Below, in pieces: positions 24,800 to 34,610 of a DNA stretch of 64,000 nucleotides (its first letter is position 1; each line of letters starts with the position of its first letter). This DNA is from Bactericera cockerelli (Eukaryota; Arthropoda; Insecta; Hemiptera; Triozidae): the NCBI GenBank assembly GCA_024516035.1, contig CM044959.1:36731876-36795875 (forward strand), given 5' to 3'. The position numbers were made by a program, and so were the translations under genes. The notes under the pieces were generated by a model. The model ran no database searches. It saw only the letters and a program-made list of their open reading frames with translations, and was not told where the DNA came from.

Positions 24800-25560
24800 C
24801 TTTTATGGTAGCTATTCCCATCAGGGCACCTTTTTTGATATTAAAAAAAGCTTGCTAAAATCACGGAGCAGCTGCTTTTGATGCTCACTTATCTGAGTAT
24901 CAGATCCGCCACTGGTGTTACTAATCTCCTTAAAAACAGAGCTTACTCGTAAAATTACAAACAGAAGTCGATTAAGTTTTTATTTATTCATTAAATCAAA
25001 TCTAATGTGAAGATATGAGTTCTATAAGCCCTAATAAAGGGTTTAAACCAAGAACAAGGTTTCTGGCTTTTTGTGTTAGTCCTGAATTACGACAAGTCCT
25101 GTCGAAAGCGACGATTAAATAAAAGTAAGTAATCATAAAAAGAAGTTAATTTACCAGTATTAGTTGCTATATTTATTCTATGTCGATATCAATTGACGCT
25201 TCATAGATACGTTCAGATGTCTGACGCGCCATTCTTACGCCAATCTTGTGAAGATGCAAAAGAATCACCTTCATTCAGTTCTTTCGCATAATGGGGAGAT
25301 TACAGCCCGCATCTTGCGTGTCCCCGTTTTTCTGCAGGTTCCTGATTGGTCTTACGAAAAGAATCGACATGAAACAGAACTGGCTATGTACCTAGGTAGT
25401 GAGGGTGTAATTATATTGGGCTGTGGATGCACAAACCTGTGAGACCTACTTTTGTGGTCTGAATTAGGAATTAATGAAGATCTATGTATTTCGCATGGAA
25501 ACATATAAATAAGACTAAGGAAAGGACCAAATTATGAATTAGAATTTATAAAAGTTATAA

Positions 25561-25635
25561 TAAGCCAGACACGCCCTCAAGCTCAATTCGCAATCACAGC
25601 GCACCAAATCTCGAGTTGAGGGACAGTCTGGCTTA
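25561..25635. repeat. Interspersed repeat D, hairpin copy (version 1)
   Basis: TAAGCCAGACACGCCCTCAA at 25561-25580 pairs imperfectly with TTGAGGGACAGTCTGGCTTA at 25616-25635. The unit continues to about 25669 (CTGGCCCTTAG). Shared with 30544-30618, so it is older than the haplotype split. Confidence 0.7.
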
Positions 25636-25750
25636 TCTTAACTTTAATCCTTGATCTGGCCCTTAGAATACAACAAAAACAAAAACGGAAGTAAAATGTC
25701 CCTCAGTTAATTTGTCAATTCTTTTAGATGCATTAATGTTTAGTATCCAT

Positions 25751-25826
25751 GGCAGATTGGTGGACTAGCTTGAGTATTTATTTTGGTCTGAAAATTTCGA
25801 GTTCGTGTCTCGTCATGTTAACGACT
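25751..25826 (+). other. Degenerate tRNA-like sequence (version 1)
   Basis: GGCAGATTGGTGGACTAGCT resembles a leucine- or serine-type tRNA 5' half with an A-box, and CGAGTTCGTGTCTCG resembles a B-box and T-arm 76 bases on. Acceptor pairing is not convincing, so it is a tRNA-derived retroposon head or tRNA pseudogene. Same sequence at 30733-30808. Confidence 0.35.
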
Positions 25827-25954
25827 CTTTGGGCAGATTTGCAGTTGCTACAAGGATAGTTATTAATATTGTAAAGATATTAATAATCTACCCAGAAAAA
25901 AAATCGTAACATATTACTATTTTATGTAAGACCTAATAAAGAAAATAGTTTTCA

Positions 25955-26054
25955 NNNNNNNNNNNNNNNNNNNNNNNNNNNNNNNNNNNNNNNNNNNNNN
26001 NNNNNNNNNNNNNNNNNNNNNNNNNNNNNNNNNNNNNNNNNNNNNNNNNNNNNN
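25955..26054. other. Assembly gap (exactly 100 N)
   Basis: One hundred consecutive N. A round 100 usually denotes a scaffold gap of unknown size. The flanking contig ends are homologous to each other (see locus versions 1 and 2), so the true gap length may be negative, i.e. an unmerged overlap. Confidence 0.98.
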
Positions 26055-26940
26055 TTCGTAACAAAAAATTGTAAGCACCAGAGATGATGTGGTTTCGAAA
26101 GGAATGGCGTCTATCGGTCTTTAGAGTACAATCATGGTCAAAACTACCTTAAAATTCTATCAATGTAAATTGTTTTGCTTTCTAGATTACATGAATTTAT
26201 CATAGTGCCAAATTTTGGTATTAAGACAGGAAAATAATCAAGATAATATTCATTCCACTTGAATGGGTCCTTGTGTACAAAAAATGGCCCTCTATCTCTC
26301 TATGAATGAAGTGGTTTCCCATTAAGTCCGGTCCCAAACAACAACCTATAGGTAGTCAGAGGAAACATAATCAATGAGCTCTGTTTCGTCCCAGCCTTAT
26401 TAGAAGGTGTTCCCCAGTCAAACGAGCCACTAATGGACAAGTATCACATTCATTTATGAAAGATGTATGATACGCCTTTGATCATTATCAAATAAGTGCT
26501 AACCGACTTGGTGTGAAAGGAATTAACTGTGCCCCCCCAACTGCAGCTGATAATGTCCTGATCAAGTTCACAGTCTTATATATGAGAAGTTATGGCACAC
26601 TTCACAATGACCAGCCTAAGAGAGGGTGTTTTACTTTTGCTATGGAATTTTAATATCGCTGGAATATGTTTCTGAGATGCGTGGGTCTTTCAAAACATGT
26701 TCTCGTGCAATCGAAAAAACCAACATAAAACCTACCTTCCTCAATATTGCAGATAATTTACCTTTGGCTCACTCTGCTATTATTTTGTTTACTGATGGTT
26801 TCTTCTGAAATTCTGAATCCTGTGATTCTTTGATAAACATTCTCAATAGGATTTATGCAGTCTAATGTCACACTTACCGTTTCGATTGATATTACTAACC
26901 TATTATTATTTTACTGAACATAGCTTTAAAACACCGAGAG

Positions 26941-27136
26941 ATTGAACCCTCCACACTGTCTCTAGACGCAGGAAACTTACAAACCTGTTACCCACATTAA
27001 CCTGACTCAGACTAGTTTGCGTCGAAAAGCACGAAGCTTTGAACCATGGGGTTACCCAGCAAGTCTTCCCCTCGCTGGGAGTTGCTTAAATTCAGCGTTT
27101 CCACGAGACCTAATAATATATTCCATCGACACTAGG
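26941..27136 (-). mobile_element. 5S-headed SINE copy (version 2)
   Basis: Counterpart of 20521-20708 with a few substitutions and an insertion near 26955-26970 (TGTCTCTAGACG), otherwise collinear. Confidence 0.65.
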
Positions 27137-30100
27137 TTAATATTTAATTCTGTAATTTGCGTTCTCGAGGAATCTCCGCCGTCGTGACACACAAGTGGGT
27201 GCGTTGCCAAGACAAATTACCGCCGAGGTCCCACCAGATATTGTCAATGCCGCAATTGATGCCAATCATTTCAGCCTCATTATCTTGTTCATCATGATCC
27301 TCACTGTGCAATCCTGCCGAGGCAGGTGTTTTTAGCCAAGCTGTTTTTGCATGAAAGTAACAATGGAATTTGTTGAGAAAAAATTCAGTTCTACCTCTTT
27401 TTATATCTACATTTCTTTATTTTTTACATTAAATGATGATACAATCATCATTTGATCAAGATACATTGGTCAGTGCTCACCCACCCTCTTTTAGGACCAT
27501 GCATCGGCCGTGAAGCTGTATTCCGTTTAACAGTATACCTGTACATATCCCCTAGTTACATTTTCCATATCTCGTAGTTACAGAGAAATGTTTCACTAGA
27601 ATGTTATACTTTACCCTGTATTGTTTATGCTACAGAAGTACCTTGCGAATAAAATATCCCTCACCAGAGAATGACAGTCTAATCCTTCCGAATCAATCAT
27701 CTTGAGCATCGTCGCCATTGTTTGAACCTAATGAACCACGCAGAGAAGACTCTTAGCCATTCTGTGACATACCGGAGGAAGATGCTTTGTTTTTCTGAAA
27801 TAAAGATACTTGAGGTTGCTGTTTTTCAGCAATTGCTCCGTCGCTAGTTGAGCAATTTCAGGTTATTAGCGGGCTCAATGAGGTAATGGAACTCATCAGT
27901 CATTGAGGTTTTCCATTGATGTGGGGCCGAACCCCATTAGAAACATTTCACGGTGTGGGAGGAATGACCCAATGAACCGATCTCTTGGCAAATACGTGGA
28001 AAAATCGTGTCTGTTGGTATTCTTGGAGATTTTATTTTAGAGCAACAACACATTGTATTCCTAAAATTGTAATGACTTTTTAAGAGGGGTATTATTTTTT
28101 ATCAATATATGGGAAGAGGGATAACGATGACATTTATTGGGTACTGCTGAATATACAGGATGGATACTAACACTCCAATCAAGAGCCAATACTATTCAAG
28201 AAGTGTTGCAGTAAGATAACATTTAATATATTTTCAATTTCCTAGAAATCCCTGTTGTCATGTAAATTGTAGAATAAGTTACAGGATCATCTCAAACTGC
28301 AAATAAACCATAGATACAAAGTCTACCCGCACTTTTATTTGATCACTTCAATTACCTCATCTCAAACAAAATCGCCACAGTTGAAGGCCGAGAACAAATT
28401 GTGCCAATTATTGGTGCAGAATAATGTGCAACATCACTTGAAGAGCGCCCATCATGTCCGAGGCCCATAAATCGCGTCCAATTTATGTTCCTCTGGATAA
28501 ATAAAATCGGTCATTCTCGTTTTCTTGGCAGTCGCTAAGAAAGGCATAAAATTTTATTCCTCCTGTCCAAGAGTGCAAGCAGATTGGTGATTACAGTTCT
28601 TCCAATCAGCTAATCAGGTGTTCGAACCTTTATTTACGATGCTCCTCCCGAAGATTATCAGGCAGGAGACAACTTCCTTATTTATGTTGAGAGGTAATTT
28701 CTAGGTGTTATCTTTATGTGGCTATCCAATGCCCATTTACATACTTAGATATCGGAATGTCTGTGGCTGTAACCTTGCTTGTGTCTCATTTCGAGTAGCT
28801 TGTTTCATGTTGAATATTACATGTAAGATGACGAGGCGCTAAGGAAGATCAAGCCAACAAAGCATAACTAGGTAGGTGACATATTTATGTGTATGTGTAT
28901 GTATACTCATCTCTTTTGAATCAAACCAAATTCTTGCTGTAATTAGTTAATATTGAATAAATTAAAACATTTTCTATCATGTTAGATAGATAGTTTTTCA
29001 TGCCCCAAATAGTTGCTAATGAATGTTCTTAGCTGCAGTATTAGTATTTATACATTTCCGTATTTATGAGTATAAGAGACTTTGGAACATCTACACAGAC
29101 AGGAGTCTCAAGCTCTACAGGAACCTAAGATCCTTGTCGCCTCTTTTCGTGTAAATCGGTTGCTAAATACGACTGCAATTGGTTGAAATCGATAAATTCC
29201 TTTTAATGAGGATTAACTTTTAAGATCGAAAACCAGAATCGAGTTCAATGGGTCAATAGGCTTCTAAGTTGTAACACTTTGGCGTCTTGGCACCTCTCTC
29301 CGGGCAGGTCAATCTGAAAATCTCCACAGGTTAAACACACTCAAAGACAGATAAACTCCGGGTTCCTTACACACTACCATAAATAAACTGGTTTTCTGTC
29401 ATCTTTGAACTTTTGAGAACGTCCTGCCCATGTCAACGGCTCAATTACCCTCGTCTGGTTCTAGAACGCCCGCATCTTTTCGCCTGATTGCGGCAACCTG
29501 ATGCCAATTCTTCAAGACGCCTGCATTAGGGTCCTGATGAGAATTATGCAACCAGTGCCGGACGATTCAAAGGGTTGTGAACTCTTTCAGTTATATTTTT
29601 CTTTGACATTTTCTTCTTCTTTTTTGACACTTTTTTTCTGGACACTAATGGGTTTGTGTGTTTTATTGCCAAATATAATATTTGATTGATTTTATGTATA
29701 CGAGTATGTAGCTGGTAGGTTAATTTTATATTTGTCGTTCCAACACCTATTGCTAACATGTATGCTCGTGCTTTTATGGTTATCTATTCCCTGATCAGGT
29801 CACCTTTTTTGAGATTCAAAAACCGATGCTAAAATTACTTGAAGCAGCTGCTTTTTTGAAGCTCACTTATCTAAGTATCAGGTCCACCACTGGTGTTACT
29901 AATCTCCTTAAAAACAGAGCTTACTCGTAAATTACAAACAGAAGTCGATTAAGTTTTTATTTATTCATTAAATCAAATCTAATGTGAAGATATGAGTTCT
30001 ATAAGCCCTAATAAAGGGTTTAAACCAAGAACAAGGTTTCTGGCTTTTTGTGTTAGTCCTGAATTACGACAAGTCCTGTCGAAAGCGACGATTAAATAAA

Positions 30101-30543
30101 AGTAAGTAATCATAAAAAGAAGTTAATTTACCAGTATTAGTTGCGATATTTATTCTATGTCGATATCAATTTTATTGACGCTTCATAGATACGTTCAGAT
30201 GTCTGACGCGCCATTCTTACGCCAATCTTGTGAAGATGCAAAAGAATCACCTTCATTCAGTTCTTTCGGATAATGGGGGAGATTATAGCCCGCATCTTGC
30301 GTGTCCCCGTTTTCCTGCAGGTTCCTGATTGGTCTTACGAAAAGAATCGACATGAAACAGAACTGGCTATGTACCTAGGTAGTGAGGGTGTAATTATATT
30401 GGGCTGTGGATGCACAAACCTGTGAGACCTACTTTTGTGGTCTGAATTAGGAATTAATGAAGATCTATGTATTTCGCATGGAAACATATAAATAAGACTA
30501 AGGAAAGGACCAAATTATGAATTAGAATTTATAAAAGTTATAA

Positions 30544-30618
30544 TAAGCCAGACACGCCCTCAAGCTCAATTCGCAATCACAGCGCACCAAATCTCGAGTT
30601 GAGGGACAGTCTGGCTTA
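30544..30618. repeat. Interspersed repeat D, hairpin copy (version 2)
   Basis: Same hairpin repeat as 25561-25635 and at the corresponding position. Confidence 0.7.
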
Positions 30619-30732
30619 TCTTAACTTTAATGCTTGATCTGGCCCTTAGAATACAACAAAAACAAAAACGGAAGTAAAATGTCCCTCAGTTAATTTGTCA
30701 ATTTTTTTAGATGCATTAATGTTTAGTATCCA

Positions 30733-30808
30733 TGGCAGATTGGTGGACTAGCTTGAGTATTTATTTTGGTCTGAAAATTTCGAGTTCGTGTCTCGTCAGG
30801 TTAACGAC
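30733..30808 (+). other. Degenerate tRNA-like sequence (version 2)
   Basis: Counterpart of 25751-25826. A and B box-like motifs are present but acceptor pairing is lost. Confidence 0.35.
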
Positions 30809-31159
30809 TCTTTGGGCAGATTTGAAGTTGCTACAAGGATAGTTATTAATATTGTAAAGATATTAATAATCTACCCAGAAAAAAAAATCGTAACATATTA
30901 CTACACTTGAGAGCAGAAAAAGCGAATCAAACTTTTTCCTCCACCAAATCTGCGATATCTTCGAAATTACTAATTCTATCGAGTCGTAAGATATCTCAAA
31001 ATGTTGTAAATTTTGTTTTCTACAATTTCATAATTTGATTGTTAAAAAAACACCTACCAGAAGCCGTAAAAATCAAATCAGGGTGTCAAAAAAGAAAAAA
31101 AAAAACGTGATTTTTTTATGTTTAACAAAAGAAGTTATAACATAAGAAATCAACAAGAT

Positions 31160-31845
31160 TCATTCGTAACAATGGTGAAGCAGTATTTTATGTTGTCTCT
31201 CCGAGCTCTAATCACAGCATTCATTCGTATTGGCTTTGACTTGATAAAAATAAACCACAATATCTTGGGGCAACCTCTACCATTCTTCGGTGAGGGCGAT
31301 TTTGAGCTCTGCTACAGTCTGGGGAGCCGGTATTCTGCCTCAAACACTTCGTTTGAGTCGGTCTCAAAGATTCTCGATCGGGTTGAGGTCGGGACTAAGA
31401 GAGGGCCAGTCCAAAGTGTCAATATTCTCCTCACCCAATAACTCCCGAACACAGTTAGCCGCATGTGGGCGGGAATTGTCGTGCATGAGGATGAACTGGT
31501 CGCCCATACTTTGAGCGAGAGGAACCACATGGGTCTGCAGGATGTTATCAATGTATCTCTGGCTGTTCAAGCCACCTCCCGCACCGCATGTGATGAAAAC
31601 CAATTCAGTCTTTCTTTCAGTTGAAATCCTACCCCGCACCATACAGGAACTACCGCCGAAACTGACAGTTTTCTGTGATGTACTACTCAGCAAACCTTTC
31701 TCCCGCTCTTTTATAGACTCTTTTCCTACTGTCATTACCAAACACACACACCTGGCATTCATCAGTGAAGAGAACAGAGCGCCATTGCTAAGGGAACCAA
31801 TCCACGTTTTCTATGGCGAATCTGAGTCTCCTTTCCCTGTGCTCT
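31160..31845 (-). pseudogene. Tc1-like DD34E transposase, degenerate
   Basis: Read on the minus strand. RLRFAIENVDWF and QWRSVLFTDECQVCVFG place the first catalytic Asp (codon about 31762-31764). HDNSRPHAANCVRE gives the second Asp (codon 31478-31480). WPSLSPDLNPIEN gives the Glu (codon 31373-31375). Exactly 34 residues separate the last two, the DD34E spacing of Tc1 transposases. Internal stops (near 31800, 31708 and after IENL) and at least one frameshift between FAE and ISTERKTELVF make it inactive. The N-terminal DNA-binding domain is absent. The catalytic half continues through the left arm to a C-terminus around 31160-31200. Motif identification is by recall of the family. Confidence 0.82.
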
Positions 31846-31895
31846 CTGGGTCCATTTGAAGCTCTCTTTGGTTGAATTCCAGCTTCTTGAAGTCC

Positions 31896-32230
31896 TGCAG
31901 ACCCATGTGGTTCCTCTCGCTCAAAGTATGGGCGACCAGTTCCTCCTCATGCACGACAATGCCCGCCCACATGCGGCTAACTGTGTTCGGGAGTTCTTGG
32001 GTGAGGAGAATATTGACACTTCGGACTGGCCCTCTCTTAGTTCCGACCTCAACTCGATCAAGGATTTTTTGAGACTGACTCAAACGAAGTGTTTGAGGCA
32101 GAATACCAGCTCCCCAGACTGTAGCAGAGCTCAAGATCGCCCTCACCGAAGAATGGTAGAGGTTGCCCCAAGATATTGTGGTTATTTTGATCCAGTCAAT
32201 GCCAAATCGAATGAATGCTGAGATTAGAGC
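31896..32230 (+). pseudogene. Second, inverted C-terminal half of the same Tc1-like transposase
   Basis: The plus-strand arm repeats the catalytic C-terminal half: LQTHVVPLAQSMGDQFLLMH, then HDNARPHAANCVREFLGEEN with the Asp codon at 31955-31957. In the third motif the catalytic Glu is replaced by Lys (codon 32060-32062; SSDLNSIKD instead of SPDLNPIEN), so this copy could not be catalytic. It lacks the first Asp entirely. The spacing between Asp and the Lys codon is still 34 residues. It lies tail-out, head to head with the minus-strand copy. Confidence 0.78.
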
Positions 32231-32574
32231 TCGGGGAGACAACACAAAATACTGATTCACCATTGTTACGAATGAATCTTGTTGATTTCTCATGTTATAA
32301 CTTCTTTTTGTTAAACACAAAAAAATCATGTTTTTTTTTTTCTTTTTTGACACCCTGTAGGAAAATTTGATTTTTACGGCTTCTGGTAGGTGTTTTTTAA
32401 CAATCAAATTATGAAATTGTAGAAAACAAAATTTACAACATTTTGAAATATCTTACGACTCGATAGAAATAGTAATTTCGAAGATATCGCAGATTTGGTG
32501 GAGGAAAAAGTTTGATTCGCTTTTTCTGCTCTCAAGTGTATTTTATGTAAGACCTAATAAAGAAAATAGTTTTC

Positions 32575-33018
32575 ACACAGATCGCCTTGACATTTCCAAT
32601 GCGATCTTGTGCTTAATGTTACAGAAAAAATGAGTTATTATTATTAATAATCTGTCGCCTTAAAATGATTACGGAAAGAAAAGTTTTCATTTTATAATAG
32701 TTTCACCATAGATAGGTTTTTAATAGTATGACATTGTTGGCACAAATTAATGGGGGGAGTGGGGGAAATGGATCATAGTAAATTATAATAGCTTCCGTAA
32801 AAGGTTGCACCCACGCGAATTTTAATGTCTCCATATTCCTTATTAATCTGGGCTATGCAGATATTACTCAAATAACACAATAATATTCTACAGCTCTAAA
32901 GGTCTTGGGTTCAAAACCATTCCTGCCACTTTTGCACATAGCAAAGTAATGGAATACGAGACTTGTATTTCTGATGATTTCGTATTTTGAATTTTCATAC
33001 GGTTTAATCTACATATAA
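32575..33018. other. Unassigned DNA right of the duplicated locus
   Basis: No gene recognised. A B-box-like GGGTTCAAAACC near 32909 is isolated. Confidence 0.35.
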
Positions 33019-33020
33019 TT

Positions 33021-33118
33021 ATGCTGGCTATTCCCGGTCCAACCCAGGCTGGGTGAGGTTAATAAGGGTAGCTCGTTCAGGAGTTTCCAACGAAGGAAGT
33101 GTTATACCTCCGCTTCAA
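33021..33118 (+). mobile_element. 5S-headed SINE family, body fragment
   Basis: ATGCTGGCTATTCCCGG, CCCAGGCTGGGTGAGGTTAA and GAGTTTCC match the body following the 5S head at 56438-56515. No 5S-like part precedes it, so it is 5'-truncated. Confidence 0.6.
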
Positions 33119-33167
33119 AAATGAACTAAAATACGGCCACATTTATGATACAGAATTAAATTTGAGC

Positions 33168-33249
33168 CTGACTGACACGCCCTGAAGTTGGAGTTTTTAA
33201 CCAATCACAGCGCACTATATCCCGAGTTAAGGGAAATTGTCCACTTAGA
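33168..33249. repeat. Interspersed repeat D, left part of an interrupted copy
   Basis: GACACGCCCTGAAGTTGGAG to GTCCACTTAGA matches 15248-15336. The expected continuation (TTAGATTAA...TTCTGTTTCATAATTCG) resumes at 33607. The break carries a 357-bp insertion starting with a family A SINE. TTAGA occurs on both sides (33245-33249, 33607-33611) as a candidate target duplication. Confidence 0.7.
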
Positions 33250-33436
33250 CGTCCCGGTAGCTCAGTGGTCAAGGCGTCTGACGGTCGCGGGTTCAAAACC
33301 CAGCCGGGACATGACAAGTTACGCTCCCATTTGGGATTTTGGACACATAATATTTTGTCTTGGGCTTATTGCTGGAATAATGGGACTCATTAGTCTTAAT
33401 CGAGCAGTATAAATAAGACGATATTAATATAATTAC
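33250..33436 (+). mobile_element. tRNA-headed SINE, family A (best-preserved head)
   Basis: The head 33251-33310 starts GTCCCGGTAGCTCAGTGGTC and ends GGTTCAAAACCC then AGCCGGGAC. Acceptor-like ends GTCCCGG and CCGGGAC pair perfectly over 7 bp, and A and B boxes are evident. At about 60 nt the head lacks roughly 12 nt of the anticodon arm found in the 12664 and 55363 copies (CTGGTAATCCAG), so it cannot be a functional tRNA. The body (GCTGGAATAATGGGACTCAT, GCAGTATAAATAAGACG) and an AT-rich tail follow. It is inserted into repeat D. Confidence 0.82.
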
Positions 33437-33606
33437 TATTAGATTAAATCAAGACTATTAGACTACCTCAAGTCAGGAAGTTAAAACCAAATAGAATCAA
33501 TGGACATGAAAGGAGCCTAAGACATTGGATCTGGGCGTCCATATAATCCTCTCACCACCGTGATTTAGGTATCAATACCCATCTCACGGACACGGAATTA
33601 TTATTA
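33437..33606. other. 170-bp segment between SINE-A and the rest of repeat D
   Basis: Bounded by a 14-bp direct repeat TATTAGATTAAATC (33437-33450 and 33605-33618). It could be a second insertion with its own target duplication, or sequence transduced with the SINE. No homology recognised. Confidence 0.45.
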
Positions 33607-33644
33607 TTAGATTAAATCTAATTCTGTTTCATAATTCGACTTAC

Positions 33645-34608
33645 ATGCTAAAGAGACGTTCAGCAAATAATAATAATCCTACCTGCCTGCTGTACTGTAC
33701 TCGGACCTTTACAACTCTGCATAGAGCAGGCTGTATGCAGTGTATGCTGTATTTGAGCCATGATCCGAATGACTCGAGCGATAGGTTGGTCTACTCCAGT
33801 AAGCTCTGACCTACAACCAGAACCAGACCTAGACCTTACGTTCGAATTCTGCATAGGCTTCAGATGGTCGGACAGATAAATTTGAGACCTAATTTCTTCC
33901 GTGAGAGCGAACACGCCACTAGCGGATCAATCGGGCAATTGCGTTAGCGGAGTTCGATATAAAGTAGATTTGTTATGTCGATGTAGATGAATGAGCCACA
34001 AGCTATGTATAATATTGTATACGTATGTATAGTATTGACCCTTTGGCGTTACTATTTTGCTAGGACACTTTACCAATATTATAATTCCTATAAAGTATGT
34101 ATTTATATGTACCTATACACAGGTAATAGAAATGTTTAATATCATGATTTTCCTTAGCAGAATAAGTTAAGTGATACGTTTGAAAGACCCTATTTTAAAA
34201 TCTCAGTAATGAAATTTAAATCTTAAGGAGTGTAACGAGGCTGTTGATTGAGGTAAATAAGTTAATTAAGAACCAGGTAACAGAAACAGAAAATTTATTT
34301 TTTTAAAGAGAAAAAAACTTTCAAAGACACTCCTAGGTTTAAATTTGGCATGTGGGATTTTCACCCACTAAAACCGAATACCTACTGTCATTACTTCAAG
34401 TGTGACGTTTTATCTGCTTCTATTTCTGAAAGTGACATTCTTTTAGTACTTCTTTTCAGTTATCAAATGAAAAGGAGTTAATAACTAAAAAGTTGTCAGT
34501 TACCAATTTTAGAGTCAGTTGATGTTATTTGCGTGAATTCGTCACAAGACCCATGTTGGAATTATTGGGACTTCCAGGTTACAAATTTGGTGCCTACCGA
34601 GGTCGGTT
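33645..34608. other. Unassigned DNA
   Basis: No gene or repeat recognised. An open frame at 33660-33914 (minus, 84 codons) lacks recognisable motifs. Confidence 0.35.
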
Positions 34609-34610
34609 AC

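Larger units (their letters stand above)
19643..25954 (+). repeat. Locus version 1 (left of gap), homologous to 26055-32574
   Basis: From 19643 (TTCGTAACAAAAAAAATTGT) to the last base before the gap (ending AATAGTTTTCA), the sequence matches 26055-32574 in the same order and orientation. After removing its private 1.3-kb transposon it is about 5.0 kb. Differences are single bases and small indels, plus a 135-bp block at 24665-24799 that is absent from version 2. Because the homology is exactly the end of the left contig and the start of the right contig, this is best read as an alternative haplotype, not a true tandem duplication. Confidence 0.93.
30904..32538. mobile_element. Foldback Tc1-type transposon 5, present only in locus version 2
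   Basis: A 1635-bp element starts CACTTGAGAGCAGAAAAAGC and ends with its complement, flanked by TA (30902-30903 and 32539-32540). Version 1 has the empty site with a single TA near 25918-25925. Inverted arms are very long: 30904 to about 31540 and about 31896 to 32538, some 640 bp each. Each arm contains an inner CAGGGTGTC or GACACCCTG motif (31079, 32349-32357) that looks like the terminus of a second Tc1-like element. Each arm also contains the C-terminal half of a Tc1 transposase pointing towards its own end. The 355-bp centre carries the middle of the transposase once, on the minus strand. Confidence 0.92.
26055..32574 (+). repeat. Locus version 2 (right of gap), homologous to 19643-25954
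   Basis: Begins at the first base after the gap and runs to the TTTTCA at about 32574, after which the sequence continues uniquely into CACAGATCGCC. About 4.9 kb remains after removing its private 1.6-kb transposon. Similarity is uneven: there are many substitutions and small indels in roughly the first 1.5 kb (for example an 11-bp extra block near 26422), and very few from about 27720 to 28850. Open frames in one version are broken by indels in the other, which argues against coding function. Confidence 0.93.

Noticed and set aside
25248..25442. 64-codon frame in locus version 1
   Set aside because: Version 2 has an extra G in the run near 30273 and a TAG shortly after, so the frame is not conserved.
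31811..32407. A 198-codon minus-strand open frame
   Set aside because: It is antisense to the transposase half in the right arm of foldback element 5 and then crosses into the centre. Its similarity to other frames is only arm palindromy.
19643..32574. A true tandem segmental duplication
   Set aside because: The duplicated intervals end exactly at the two sides of a 100-N gap, which is the pattern of unmerged overlapping contigs. Kept only as an alternative.
33251..33310. A functional tRNA gene
   Set aside because: Despite a perfect acceptor stem and both promoter boxes it is only 60 nt and lacks the anticodon arm. The attached body and other copies show that it is a SINE head.
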